From Mastigias papua (Eukaryota; Cnidaria; Scyphozoa; Rhizostomeae; Mastigiidae), in assembly GCA_964019165.1 (NCBI GenBank), contig OZ025281.1:4615240-4679239 (forward strand): 64,000 nt of DNA, in the 5' to 3' direction. Every line of letters starts with the position of its first letter. The first letter of the stretch is position 1. The position numbers and the translations under genes were made by a program. A model generated the notes under the pieces. It made no database searches and was not told the origin of the DNA. It saw only the letters and a program-made list of their open reading frames with translations. Below, piece after piece: positions 12,764-24,539 of the stretch.

Positions 12764-12800
<37 letters not shown>
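12764..12800. repeat. (AT)n microsatellite at the 3' end of PLE copy 2
   Basis: About 18 AT units lie 24 bp after the hammerhead-like motif, the same placement as at 9564 and 37,285. Confidence 0.9.
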
Positions 12801-12803
<3 letters not shown>

Positions 12804-15116
12804 GTCCCAGCTCCAGGGCTTCAGAGGATATTTAATAGTTCTTTCTTTTAAAATGCTCTTTATTTTCATCCCCTCTTCCTCTGAGAGAGCAGAATGTTGG
12901 CCCCCCTCCTGGATGTCTTTCAACCCCTTCCCTGGAAGAATTAATGACTGGCCCCTAAGCATTCTTGTTTGAGAGGTATAGATCATTCTGAGAAACTTGA
13001 AATCTTTGGTATGATCAGTATATTAGTTGGTACATGTCACTCATTACTAGATGGAAAATAAGATTTCGATGTACAATGCAGCTTTGATATAAGGCAGTCA
13101 ATATTCCATTAAACAAGATATTAAACATGGTTCAAAACAAATGACCATGGAAATGCTGAGCTGGTCCAATAACAATACTTCCTTGTCTCACCAGAGTATT
13201 AATCTGTTTTAGCTCTTTCAACAGCAAGTTTGAATATGTATTAATGGAAATTAAGTACTATGCAGCACTACAGCTCAACATGCATTGAGCATCTGTAAAA
13301 AGCGTTTGTCAATAAGTTGCTGATTTTTGATATAGATTTATCTATCCATTCAAGCAACAATGAACGGAAACCAAATTAGTTACTAGTGACTAGAGATGGT
13401 CATTACTTTATCTTAGTATCTTGAAGATACTATCTACAGACCTCCCAGCCAAAATTTAAGGATTCTTTCATGAATTCTCTATCATACTTTATGGATGCCA
13501 GTTCTCTACCATATTGTATGTCACTTTATGCTAGTGTCATAGAATTTTTACTATTCATGATAATATTTCTTAAATTTCATGCTATTCTATGGAACCCAAA
13601 CAGATTTTTATCAAGCAAATCGAGTAAATTGTGCCATATAAAGCAAGCGACTTGAAGCAAAAACTGTCCAAAAAGCAAGAGACAAACAAACAAGCAAATA
13701 GAAAAAGGAAAACCAACCAGCAACTAGGAACAAAGAATAGGTATGAATAACATAAAAGAATGGTTGTAGGTAAACAGGGACATGAATTGACGGACGTTGT
13801 GGGGGGAAATGAAGAGCACATAATTACAATTTTGTATGAAGGCCAACATTTGATCAATATTTCCTATTGTTTAGTATCAACATTCACTATGAAAATTTAC
13901 TATTACAAGGCAGACCCATAGACAGCTTATAAAGGTTGCGTTTATCTAGAAATCATATTCAGAGTTGGAAACTCTCGCATGTCACACATCATCGCCAATA
14001 GATCAAAGATTATGTACCCAAAATAATCTTTCATAGTTACGGCACCTAACCTTGGGGGTCTGGGGCTTGTCTCCAGAAGAATTTATGAGGTAGCCCCCTC
14101 TAAAACGTCGGAATATGCCCTTTTACAAAATGGACTGTTCTTGTATTCATCATTGAACCTGATGTTGAGAAGGGGAACCCGGTCAGAAAAAGTTGTATCA
14201 TTCGCGAAAACTGAAGCTACGACCTGCATGAACTTGAAAAACTAGTTGGGAGACGCAGCAGTCTGAACATCTGAGGGCAGTCGGAAAATTAAAATCTTTG
14301 GTCTCTCTTTTCAAACTGCCCTCAGATTTTGCGACTGGATAAGGATTGGGGAGTGTTACACACCCCCCCACCCATTAATCAAAATGCTTATGAAATACGT
14401 TTCTTGTGAATAGCTCTTTTATTTTAAAGATCTGCTCTTTTTTCTTTTTCTCTGTACACAGGCAAGAGAATGGATCCCACGTAGAGATAATTTGATATCG
14501 TCTTCCTCTCAAATCGCACACAACTGAGTTATTGTGCAGGGAGTTTTTACCATCAGTTCTTAACATCAATTCTCAGACCCATTTTAAATGAGTACGGCTC
14601 TAACTTACCAGCATCTCTTCTGGACTACAATATGTATAAAAATAGTTCTTGAGCTCAACGCTTAAGAACGTTTATGCTAATCTATACTCAGTTACTATAT
14701 TTTATACCAAATTAACGAACATTATGCTAAACCGAAAATTTTATGCTTTTTCTTTTTCTATGCTTTCAGGGACGCCTGTATCTAGATACTGACATGAGTA
14801 ACTGTATCTTGTAATAAGATGCTAAGTTGGGCGAATAACAATATCTTGCAATAAGATATATTTTCAAAAGGCACTTCAAAGTTACAAGCTACTTGTAGTT
14901 ATGGTCCTGACTGTGATAACATATGGTAGGCCTTGGATCATGAGTTTTCACATAAAAGACAAGTCAGCGGCATATGAAATAACATGAAATATCTCTTACA
15001 ACGTCAAATATATACTATATGCTATCTCTTTCCTCAATACAGCCCCAAGAGAAATGTGCACATTCTTTCGCAATGAGACTGAAAAGGTATCTACGCCTGT
15101 TGTTCTTATATTAGCA

Positions 15117-15118
<2 letters not shown>
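12801..15118. other. Non-coding stretch, no gene recognised
   Basis: GC-rich fragments at about 14,040-14,125 (GGGGGTCTGGGGCTTG, GTAGCCCCCTCTAAAACG) resemble the ends of small non-autonomous DNA transposons. Nothing else is supported. Confidence 0.3.

Positions 15119-15176
<58 letters not shown>
15119..15176. repeat. (AT)n microsatellite without a PLE
   Basis: Twenty-nine AT units. I could not find PLE coding sequence or a hammerhead beside it, so it is a useful contrast to the other tracts. Confidence 0.9.
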
Positions 15177-15179
<3 letters not shown>

Positions 15180-16530
15180 AAACGGACAGAAAACATGTCA
15201 GCTATAAAACCAAAGTGCTTGGAGGCATACGTCATGCACCATTTCATAAAGTATCTCTGCAACAGCATCTTGCAGCATTGTCTTAGATACTTATTTTGAA
15301 AGCATTCAGTACCTTGTAATAAGATACGTTTCTTAGCATAGTAGACAAATTTTGATTGGCTGTTAGCGCGATCCCCAATTGGGGAATCTCCTGCCTTATT
15401 GACCAATCAGAAGGCCAGAATCTCCAATTCTACAACACCCCCTTCAAAAAACCCGATGTAAAACCTGTTAAGACTTATCCGAAATTTTTGTCAATAAATA
15501 TTATCACCAGGTATTTCTCCAAAAATCTACTGCGAACTTATTCGAGATCGCTCCCCGTTCAGGACATATCACGCTTTGATCATGAACCAACGTTTACGTG
15601 CCTTCCAGTCGATATTTATTAATATGCTGATCCATATAATTCGTCTTCATGAAAAAAAATGTATGTTAGATAGTATCGATCTAATGTGTATTCGTTCTCT
15701 CAACTCTAAATAAAGTTGGTAAATGGCAACAGCAGGTGACTTTGGATTAAAAAGTCGTGGGAAAATGTTACGTGGAAAATGGCAGGAAACCTACCATACT
15801 TCCATTCATGCTGTACTACTGCACACGCTATTTATTACGCAAAACATAGACATTGTCAAAAAATACCTTCAAATTACCTACATAAACAAATGGTATCGCA
15901 TCCTATAATCTTACATCATACAAATCTTTGAGATAAATATAGTGTTATAGTGTATACTGTCTTAATCAGTATTGTAAAAAGACGTCCTCAACATTGCCAC
16001 TTGACTTTTACAGGCTCATATTGGGAGTCTTCGCTAGTGTAAGAAGACACCACACTCGCATTCTAGGTTCCTATGCCTATGACAAGAAACGCCATTTACT
16101 ACCAGACGTTGCTAAGGAACGTTTCGATGATTTATGTACGCTACTTTCATTCATGCTTTAAAAATTCACTGTCTGCTTCCACTACGTTGATAGGAATAGC
16201 ATTTAATAAATGCTACTATTCATATATAACTGTTGAGATCATTTTCACAATAATCAATCTCATCCTAAGGAATTAATTCTTAATTACAAAGCTCAAGTCA
16301 TACTTTCAATAGTAGCTACAGAGGAACCCAAGCCTCTTTATTAATTAAATTCAAGAATAAAAGGGGACTCTCCATTTCTTCTAAGTTCCCAAGAAATTAT
16401 ATCTGGCTTGGAAGACTGATTTTGAGAATACCATTCAATTGCATATTGAAACAATGGAAGAAATTAATAAGCGCTCATCAAGTAAATCGATAGAATGCCG
16501 GAAAATTTGCAAAATATCTGTCGCAGATAA
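15177..16530. other. Non-coding stretch
   Basis: AT-rich. A small palindromic ATCCCCAATTGGGGAAT lies at 15,371-15,387. No gene or dated repeat is recognised. Confidence 0.3.
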
Positions 16531-16610
16531 GTATACGCAGGCAAATATTCTAGCTGAGAAGATAACATTTTTATGTTGTCAGCTAGAATATTTGCCTGCA
16601 TATTGTATAC
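16531..16610. ncRNA. miRNA-like hairpin precursor candidate
   Basis: Arms 16,537-16,557 (GCAGGCAAATATTCTAGCTG plus A) and 16,579-16,599 are perfect reverse complements over 21 nt. The 21-nt spacer can extend the stem by AACAT/ATGTT with a short T loop. GTATAC on both outer sides (16,531-16,536 and 16,605-16,610) lengthens the base. A single 80-nt foldback with near-perfect pairing suits a cnidarian-type miRNA precursor. It could instead be a tiny foldback transposon or a short recent inverted duplication. No expression evidence is available and the strand is unknown. Confidence 0.4.
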
Positions 16611-18689
16611 ATTGTTATTAAAAAGTATAAGAAATGCTTGAGATGACCAGTCTTATTTGTAAAATGATGTGATGGTTTAAAACAAACTGTAACTGGTTTA
16701 ATGACTATCATATTTACATTGAGTTATAGTCATATCAATTTCCTGATTTTGCGGTTTTTTATCATTTGATAACTACAAACATAAAAACCACTTCATGTTT
16801 GGTTTTAAAGAATTGTTGGATCTTATTATGTAGAATCTGTCTTGAGGCATGTAGTAGGTCTAAGCTCTAATAACACTTAAAAGCATTATAGTCCTTTCAT
16901 AATCTGCAGTCTTGATGAACGCTCAAGATGGCAATGACATAAAATCTACTTTAGCATACATTACTGGACTTCCACTATTTTTTCCAACCCCTCTCCTATC
17001 TCTTAACTGAAAGATCAATGTTGTTATCGATGAAGAATGTCATGCTTACTAAGAAGGGAAGCCTACGGCACAACAATTACTAAGTGGGGGGGGGGAATGA
17101 TATGTAGAGGAGGAAAAACCAGTGCCAATATTTTGAAAAGAATGTCCAAATATATATAGTAGATATATTCTGGCAATCTAGGTATTAGCAGATGGTTTTT
17201 GCACTTGCCTGACAACTTAGCAAGTCTTAAAGTTTTTCAAATCAGTCTTCGAGCTAACAGTTAATCAAGATTTGTCCACTATGTAACGTTTCTTGCAAAT
17301 AGCAGTATCTTGTAACACAATACCTCTTCCTGAGGCTTAAATTATCTTGTAATGAGATAATTTCTAAGGGTATCTTGCCCGTCTTTACATAAATGCTTGA
17401 CTAGCTAGGCCAAAGTACACTTTTGTTTTTAATAATAAATAAAGCTTCTGATAATGCTGCCATATTTCCAAGTTATGCAATGCAAGGCAAATAAACAGAA
17501 AAACATTGCATGACCAAGGTTTAATTTAGACGTCCTATTTCTGTCGAGTCAAATTCAATTGTATTGAATCTATCACAAGCGCGATCAAAATGCGATTGTG
17601 AGTATAGACGTAGGTTTTGTGTAAGATTTACTAGTAGAGACTGTTTCATACCGTGGAAATGGCGCCAGTCTAGAAATGAACGATTATTCTTCATCACATT
17701 TTCCAGAAGAGACATAAACGGAAACAACTGCAGCAAGCCTTACTTGCTAGACTTGCTGGAAGGCGCCAGAATTTATTTATTTTTCTCAGGATTTGATGGT
17801 AGTGATTTGCTTTTTGGCGTGGACACGAGAAACCCAAACAGGCCTACAACGTATTAGGCGTGCTTGGAAGTTCTATAGACATACTGGCCGGTGGGAATTG
17901 GCAGGGGCAGACCCAGGAAAAAATCTGAGCGTAGCTTGTGCCTAAGAGGGTGTGGTCAAAATTTTAGTGGGCGTGGTCATTAACTTAAAGCCTTACATCT
18001 AACTGAAGAAAAACAAATCTTTGCACCTATACCCAAAGTTCGAAGTACACAGGGAGCCCTTTCTGTGCTAAGGTCCATTTTATGAAATACTATAAGACGG
18101 TATATTGAAATGGCATAAAAGACCATTTAAATTCCTGAAGGAGAAATAATCTTTTAACACATTTTATGTTATAAAAGTACCCAAAATCCTGCCAAACATA
18201 TACATCTTTATCCCTGGTCCTTAATAGACAACTATATTGCCCCCTAGAGTACCCATTAAAAATACTGCAGAAGGTAAACAGTCCTTCGTTTGGTCTAAGG
18301 TCAAAGCTGATCACTTTAGAAAATCACGTCGTTAACAAATAAGAGTTCCTCAGAGAAGGCATGCATGGTATATGAAAACTTGTACCTGGCCTGTTGTTTA
18401 TATTGCAGAGTTTCCAAGTTTGGAATACGAGAGAATGATGTTTGCGTTATCTATCCAGAAGCTTCCCTGCTACTTTCCAAGTTCTCTTTCACTTGGTGCT
18501 CTTTAAAGCTTTGTTGCTGAAGTGGTTCTTCTTTCTGCAAGCACGCTATCAAGCAATTTTGTTGAAGTTAAAGGTACGGGGCTTGCACCGGTAGCCTAGA
18601 ATAATATGTGCCGACTTAGAGATCAACGGAAGTGGCCAGAGTGGAACTACTGTTGCATTCCTCTTGATCGAGTTTGAAAGAAATCCCAT
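16611..18689. other. Non-coding stretch with a solitary hAT-like end
   Basis: At 17,893 GGCAGGGGCAGACCCAGG, followed by GGTGTGGTC and GGGCGTGGTC blocks, resembles a hAT terminal inverted repeat. No partner fits it without crossing other insertions. A G10 run lies near 17,086. No gene is recognised. Confidence 0.35.
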
Positions 18690-18905
18690 CAGATTGGAGC
18701 ACTAATGAAACTTCATCATCATTGGATGATGCCAACTATCCAAAAATCCACTAGTGCTCCCGCCAAAAGTGAGGACTAGTGTCAATCAAGTTTTCAAAGC
18801 CCGCCCGTGTTGCTGCCACACTTCAGCGCTAGTGTCAAACACTTTTCCAAAATCCACTAGTGCTCCCACCAGAATAGACCACTTTCACATTCATTTTGAA
18901 ATAGA
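18690..18905. repeat. CACTAGTG-rich dispersed repeat, uninterrupted copy
   Basis: It contains GAGCACTAATGAAACTT, ATTGGATGATGCCAACTATC, CCACTAGTGCTCCCGCCA, GTGTCAATCAAGTTTTCAAA and then GCCCGCCCGTGTTGCTGCC. It is the uninterrupted version of the repeat that is split at 21,144/27,147 and therefore serves as the empty-site reference. Confidence 0.8.
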
Positions 18906-21045
18906 GGTCTGAGTGTTGAAAGCAAGGCTAACGATGATGTCCTGGGATTTGCAATAACGAAGCCTTATTACATTCCACAATTTATACTAAGTTTACAAGT
19001 TTGCTGATATGTTTTACTCTGAGAAACAATGGCAGAAAGCATTGGCAATGGGTTGAGCGTCAAATCAGCTGGAACACAGTGCACCACCTATTGTTCCTTA
19101 AATAGATTATATAGCTGTAATGGAGTACCGATGGCCTTCATCATGTGATGTTAAATTCTCAGAACAGTCCAGAAAGACACATAAACACTACCTTGAGATT
19201 AGATTTAGGAGAACAGATTCATTAGTTGCAATATAGAATATCATGGACGGACGTTAATTCTCTCGTTTCAAATATATTTTTCTGCATACTTTACACACAA
19301 TTGCAAACCAAGTATTGACAGTCCGTTTTTGTTTAATGTTTGAATCCTTAACTTGTTGTTGTATAGCTTTTTGGCCCAAAGTTATATGTAAGTGCAGCTT
19401 GTTACAGCATTTGATCCATTTAATTTAGTATTCAAGCAAGAGGGCTTCCACATAGGGACAAAACAGGTTTTTAACAATGAATTGTGGTTTTCTCTACTAA
19501 CCATAAAATAACTCTAACTGCCTTTTAGTCTGAGCACTCCAGTGAAGCATTGTGTTTGAAATATAGTTCATTATTTTTCTGCCCTTAGAAGTCTATCCAC
19601 TATGTAAAATGGATTTCATATAACCAAAAGAAAAAGAAGGAGAGTTCTACTAAGAATACATGTAGTACTTTTTCTCAATCCCTAAGCTTGTCTGTGAACT
19701 TTGTAATAGACTCACATGATGTGCAATGTATCTTCTCTGTATCTTATTAATTCTAAACTTTAAATAGATTATTTTTAAGCTTTTAAAGTCATAGACTTAA
19801 GATATAAACATTGCAGATAGGATGTATATTGGTCTTCATTCTCAAGAGATGTTGCAAAACTTGAGAATTCATGAAACATTGAGTTAACTTTTGAAGAAGC
19901 TTCCACTATGCAGGGTCATACAGTCAGGAAAATCAGGAACAACCTGTAGTTTTAACGACAGACAGGAAACGTCAGGAAAGAATATTAGGCAGGATGTGTA
20001 AGAACCCTGCTATGGTGGAAGCAGGCAGATTGCATAGGAGAAGGTACTCATCTGTATAATCCATGTTTACACCAATAATCATGTAAAAGCTTATATATTC
20101 ATTCTGATGGTGGTCAAGATTTGATGCTTCTTGAGCTCGATGAAGACTGAATCTAGGCATATATCTTTTTCACTTTGTTTATCAAGGCTGAATTTTAATA
20201 GAAGAACCTCATTTATTGAAAACATGACACAGCTTTGAGGATGAGGGAGGATTCTGACAAATTCTTCCTTATCTCCCAATAAACAAAAAACCACCTATAT
20301 AATTAAATTTCCACACACCTAAAACGAAGCCTGCCAAACAGGTGCATGCACCACTGACCGCAATTCCAAAAAGGATCAATAGCAAGAATATATCGATATC
20401 AACATCAATTGCACTTTCAGTGTAAATGATGAATGTTCAATACAAGATTATTGCCATGCATTTATCAATAAAATATTGTTGCTATCTTTAGCAACATAAA
20501 TTTTTCACATTGAAAGTGTTATAACAAACTCTGAACTTGGCATTTTAGCAGCAAACCTACTTTAGGATCATCTCTTTTTATTTAAAATTATGCAAAATCA
20601 AGTTGTCACTTGTCATGTAATTGAATGATCAAGTGGATGCTGCAATACCTTACAAATCAGAACTCCAAGGCAAATACCCACGCTGTAAAGAATCTGCATT
20701 GTAATATTTATACCAAAAGGATTCCTTACACAATGTGTGGGTGATTGAGTTACCTGCTTTCTCCTCAAATACAGAACGAACGAGATTGGCCTTGTTAGTA
20801 CACTGTGAATACTAAGATTATCATGTGCTAAATGACTGCCTTAAACAGTAAATCATCTAAAAAAACAATATGTTTTCCATCTTGAAGCGTCTTATTCAAC
20901 TAATCCATTGTTATGACTTAGGAAGAAGTAAAATACTGCATTACAACACACCAGCACACTGTACAAAGGTTGAGGGCATCTTCTTTGGCCTCGCTTTCGA
21001 CTTCATAGATCCACGTGACTTTGGAATGTGAAGTGTCTATTGAGC
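18906..21045. other. Non-coding stretch
   Basis: No gene, terminal repeat or microsatellite of note is recognised. Short open frames here look random. Confidence 0.3.
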
Positions 21046-21144
21046 ACTAGTGAAACTTTATTGTCATTGGATGATGCCAACTATTCAAAAATCCACCAGT
21101 GCTCCCGCCAACAGTGAGCACTAGTGTCAATTAAGTTTTCAAAG
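21046..21144. repeat. CACTAGTG repeat, left half of a split copy
   Basis: GAGCACTAGTGAAACTTTAT through GTGTCAATTAAGTTTTCAAAG matches the 18.7-kb copy base for base apart from scattered changes. It stops at the insertion point. The remainder resumes at 27,147. Confidence 0.8.
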
Positions 21145-21586
21145 GGGGGCCATTCAAACAGTACGTACGCTCTGGAGGCGGGAGGGGGTACCTGAAAAAC
21201 GTACGACAGCATACAAGGAGAAAGGGGGTATTTCAAAGAACGTACTTACGCCCATATACTTATTAAGTGCTGGGTATTTGAAAAAGATCTTAAGTAAATA
21301 CAACTATCTTTTAAGCCCTGGCCACAGAATAGATAATAGGCAGAAGGGACACTCTCGACTTTTTAGAGGGCACGGATTTCTCACGCATGCGTCAACTTTT
21401 CCACATGGAAACGAGTTTAGAGGTGTAACATTCGAAGGAAAGCTATAGCGTTTGTATAGGGGTTTCAACTAAAAAGGCAGTTTTTGCAAAAATTTCGAGG
21501 TCTCAGGTGCAGTTGGACAACGAATAGAATCGTAATCGGATTGGGGCTTATTGCGCTGCAGTTAGTTGTAGCAACAACTGGAAATC

Positions 21587-21635
21587 ATGGCCTGGCAATC
21601 AGTTTTACTGATTCTCATTTGGAGCTATATGGCAG
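21587..21635 (+). CDS. Possible signal-peptide exon ending at a splice donor
   Basis: ATG in good context starts MAWQSVLLILIWSYMAG, which reads as a signal peptide, and the sequence then offers the donor GCAG|GTAGGC. No second exon can be identified, and the site lies inside a mobile element. It may therefore be chance or a captured exon. Low confidence. Confidence 0.2.
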
Positions 21636-22014
21636 GTAGGCCAAGCGTAGTTCAAGTATTTATTCTCCATACCATCCTCTTATCGTTAAACTCTGGTACA
21701 TTTGATTATAGTTATTTGGATGTATGCATATTAGCGGGTTCTCTTTATGTTGTTAGGGGCAGAGAGTGGGCATATACCGGGGGAGGCAAGATCAGAAGAT
21801 CAGAATACGTTGTAATGCAGTTTGCGATCTTCCCACGCCTCAAATATTGAAAAGCTAGGAATGATTCAGAAACAAGACGCAATATTTGTTTGTAGCAATT
21901 ATAGCAGATCTACCACTTCTATTGCCATGACTAGAATGCTTGAGTGAGGTCTTTTTGCTGACAGGAAAGCCAGGACAAAAGTAACAAGTAGGCTTGATAA
22001 CAACACATGATTCA

Positions 22015-22320
22015 CAACTACCTCACTGATATTCCACATTAAGGCTCACTATGTCAAATATACACTGCACAAGAAGCCAAAGAATGATCTGAATATCATG
22101 TTCTGGCACAAGATCTACAAATCCTCATACTTCCCAAGTGCTACAATGTTATGGAGCACTGCATGCCTCTACATTAGAAACAGAAAGCCTTAAGTAGCTT
22201 TCAAGAGCTCCTTAGATCAGTGACAACTTATTTTGATGAAGAATAGCTTATTTATGCAAAAGTTTTCTTTTTATTTTCTTTTTCATACATAACATGGAAA
22301 ACTTGTCAGCATTTTTAAAA
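22015..22320 (+). pseudogene. LINE ORF2 C-terminal fragment
   Basis: The plus-strand reading KAHYVKYTLHKKPKND, then SSYFPSATMLWSTACLYIRN and FKSSLDQ, is the tail of a non-LTR retrotransposon protein with internal stops. A related copy lies on the minus strand at about 42,455-42,660. Only the 3' end is present. Confidence 0.65.
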
Positions 22321-23823
22321 GCTTTATTTCTTTTTAAAACTAAAATATAATTTAGCCTAACTAATCAAGCATGTATGTAACAACCAAAGTTGGTTCTTGT
22401 TTACTGTTGCATAGATAGATAGACAAATCTATATAACAAGTCACCAATTTATTGAACACACCTGCTCACAGACGCTCAGTATATTTTGAGATGTAGTACT
22501 TTTTAATACTTAATTTCTTTTAATGCATAATCATCAAACTACTGAAAGAATTGAAACAATATTAATAGTCTTATGATACAGGGAGGAATTTTTGCTAGGC
22601 CAATTCATCATTTCTATGGTTGCTTGTTTACAATAATGCTGAATATCTAATTCAGTACAAATTACCTATGTCCATTAAATAGTTTCAAAAGGGATATTAT
22701 CACTCTCTTTCTACTCTCTGAAACAATGCTTTGTATTTCTGTAAGTGGAAAATTGACTGTCTTTTAATGAAGCTGCATTGTACATGAAAATCTTATCTTT
22801 TTCCAGCCACTAATGGGTGATATTTGCCAAATAATATATTGATAATACCAAAGACTTCAAGTTTCTTAACATGAATATACCCCATAAAAAGAATGCTTAG
22901 ACTTTTCAAAACAAAACAAAAAGTGTATCTTAACTTTCATCAAGATTGTCACTATTATATGCCACATCAGTAAGAATTCATAGAGACTTCTGGAAACATT
23001 ATTCAGTTTCTCAAAATAGCAAATATTAATCCATATGGTGTCGAAGTTTGCTTCAGTTACAAGTTTATTGTTCTAAAGGAGAGGTACAGTCTGTTCTTAC
23101 TAGACATTTTTTCCAGTGATGGATGAAATGCCTCTTACATACCATGAGTATTATACTGATATCAAGATTATTGTTTGTCCTTTGGGCTTTGTGTCAATGC
23201 ACTGCTGAATAGCTGCCAGTAAAGTGCTACCTAATATATCGGTAATAAATCAAATGAAGCTAGCGAGCTGACGCAAAATAAAGTAGGTTATTGAGTTCCT
23301 CAAATCATATTGAACCGTTACATTGTAAGGTGTTGGATTCTGCTGTGATTCCTTGAATCTTGTGCCAGAGTGCATGCTATGCAGTATGTATTCGGGCCAA
23401 GAGTCCTTGACGCCTGTTAAGTCTTCACTTAGTGCTGGGAATTTGTTGTTGTACGGCGGTGTACTTTAACAAGAAAAAAGACTGGGTGGATGAGCGATGC
23501 ACTGTTCTGAATGAGCGATGCCACAATACATCTGGATGCACATGAGTGACCAGTGTACAGTTTGCATTTCTACACTAAATTTCCAATGTGCTGTTATCCA
23601 TTTCTTAATGTTAAATCAGAATCAATGCCATGATTTTGTACTTTTAGTCGAAACCAATTTCATCGCAGCAAGCTGTTTAGGCCTTCGTACGGCTGGTTAT
23701 GCTATAAGCCTCGAACTGACAACGAGTATAGAGGTGTACACCGTTTACAATCCGCGCCTCGAAAACAACAAAGGCGCCGACGCGAGTGTCCCTTCTGCCT
23801 ATTATCTATTCTGTGCCCTGGCC

Positions 23824-24539
23824 AAACGATCCAACAATGACCCAACATTAAGCCAGCAAGTGCTTGGTTTATTTTGGTTTCATGTTAGAAAAGGGTAGCC
23901 AAATAAACCAGCACATGTTAGATTGCACAAAGATGAAGCTGGCGAGGCCCTTCAATACCAAAGCAGTGATGACAGTGAAGCCTCCAATACCGATGACAAA
24001 TGGCGGCTGCTCAGTAGGGCACTTTGGGCAATGCCCCCCAAGCAAAAAGGCACAAACGAAATTTCTACACAGTAATATATTGCAATAACTAAAGTACCAT
24101 AGGATTTAAAATGATCTACTCGCTGCTATTGTTGATGTCGAGCCTCGATTCAATCAAAATTGAGAAAGCTTGAAATGAAGATGATGTCATTTTCGAGGCA
24201 GAATTTATTTTGCCCTTCATATCGACCGTTTGACATACGCACTAGGAAACATCACAAGCCAAATGCCGCCAGAACCGCCATACGATTGGCAGACATCCAT
24301 GAAAGTGGGGCAGATTTAAATCTGCCCTCCCTGATACAACAACAGCAACCATGAGCTGCGATGCTTTGCTGACGCAAGGCAACTGGCTATGATAGCGGTG
24401 TGTTCTATCTGAGTTTACGAGGTATTAGTCAAACTACTTGCTGTTTTTAGTAGTACTAACACAACGCTTGATTCTGTCATCCTTAAGGCACTATATAGTT
24501 ATGAATACTGTCGGGAGTCTTCAAATTTGTCCTTTCAAC
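23824..24539. other. Spacer between nested element and hAT gene
   Basis: No gene is recognised. It includes GTAGGGCACTTTGGGCAATG near 24,014 and short open frames that look random. The missing 5' end of the hAT element may have been here. Confidence 0.3.

Larger units (their letters stand above)
21323..23815. mobile_element. 2.5-kb TIR element nested inside the 6-kb insertion
   Basis: The terminal inverted repeats are identical over the first 32 bp (CACAGAATAGATAATAGGCA at the start of each) and remain related for about 100 bp. The 7-mer CCCTGGC flanks both sides (21,316-21,322 and 23,816-23,822) as a target duplication. TIR length and duplication size recall P-type or hAT-type transposons, but no transposase is recognisable inside, so this is a non-autonomous or filled copy. 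It holds a LINE tail and a short signal-peptide-like reading. A one-sided relative is at 6182. Confidence 0.75.

Noticed and set aside
23518..23898. 126-codon plus-strand frame with NNKGADASVPSAYY
   Set aside because: The peptide comes from the terminal repeat of a TIR element; the same words arise from the copy at 6182 read on the other strand.
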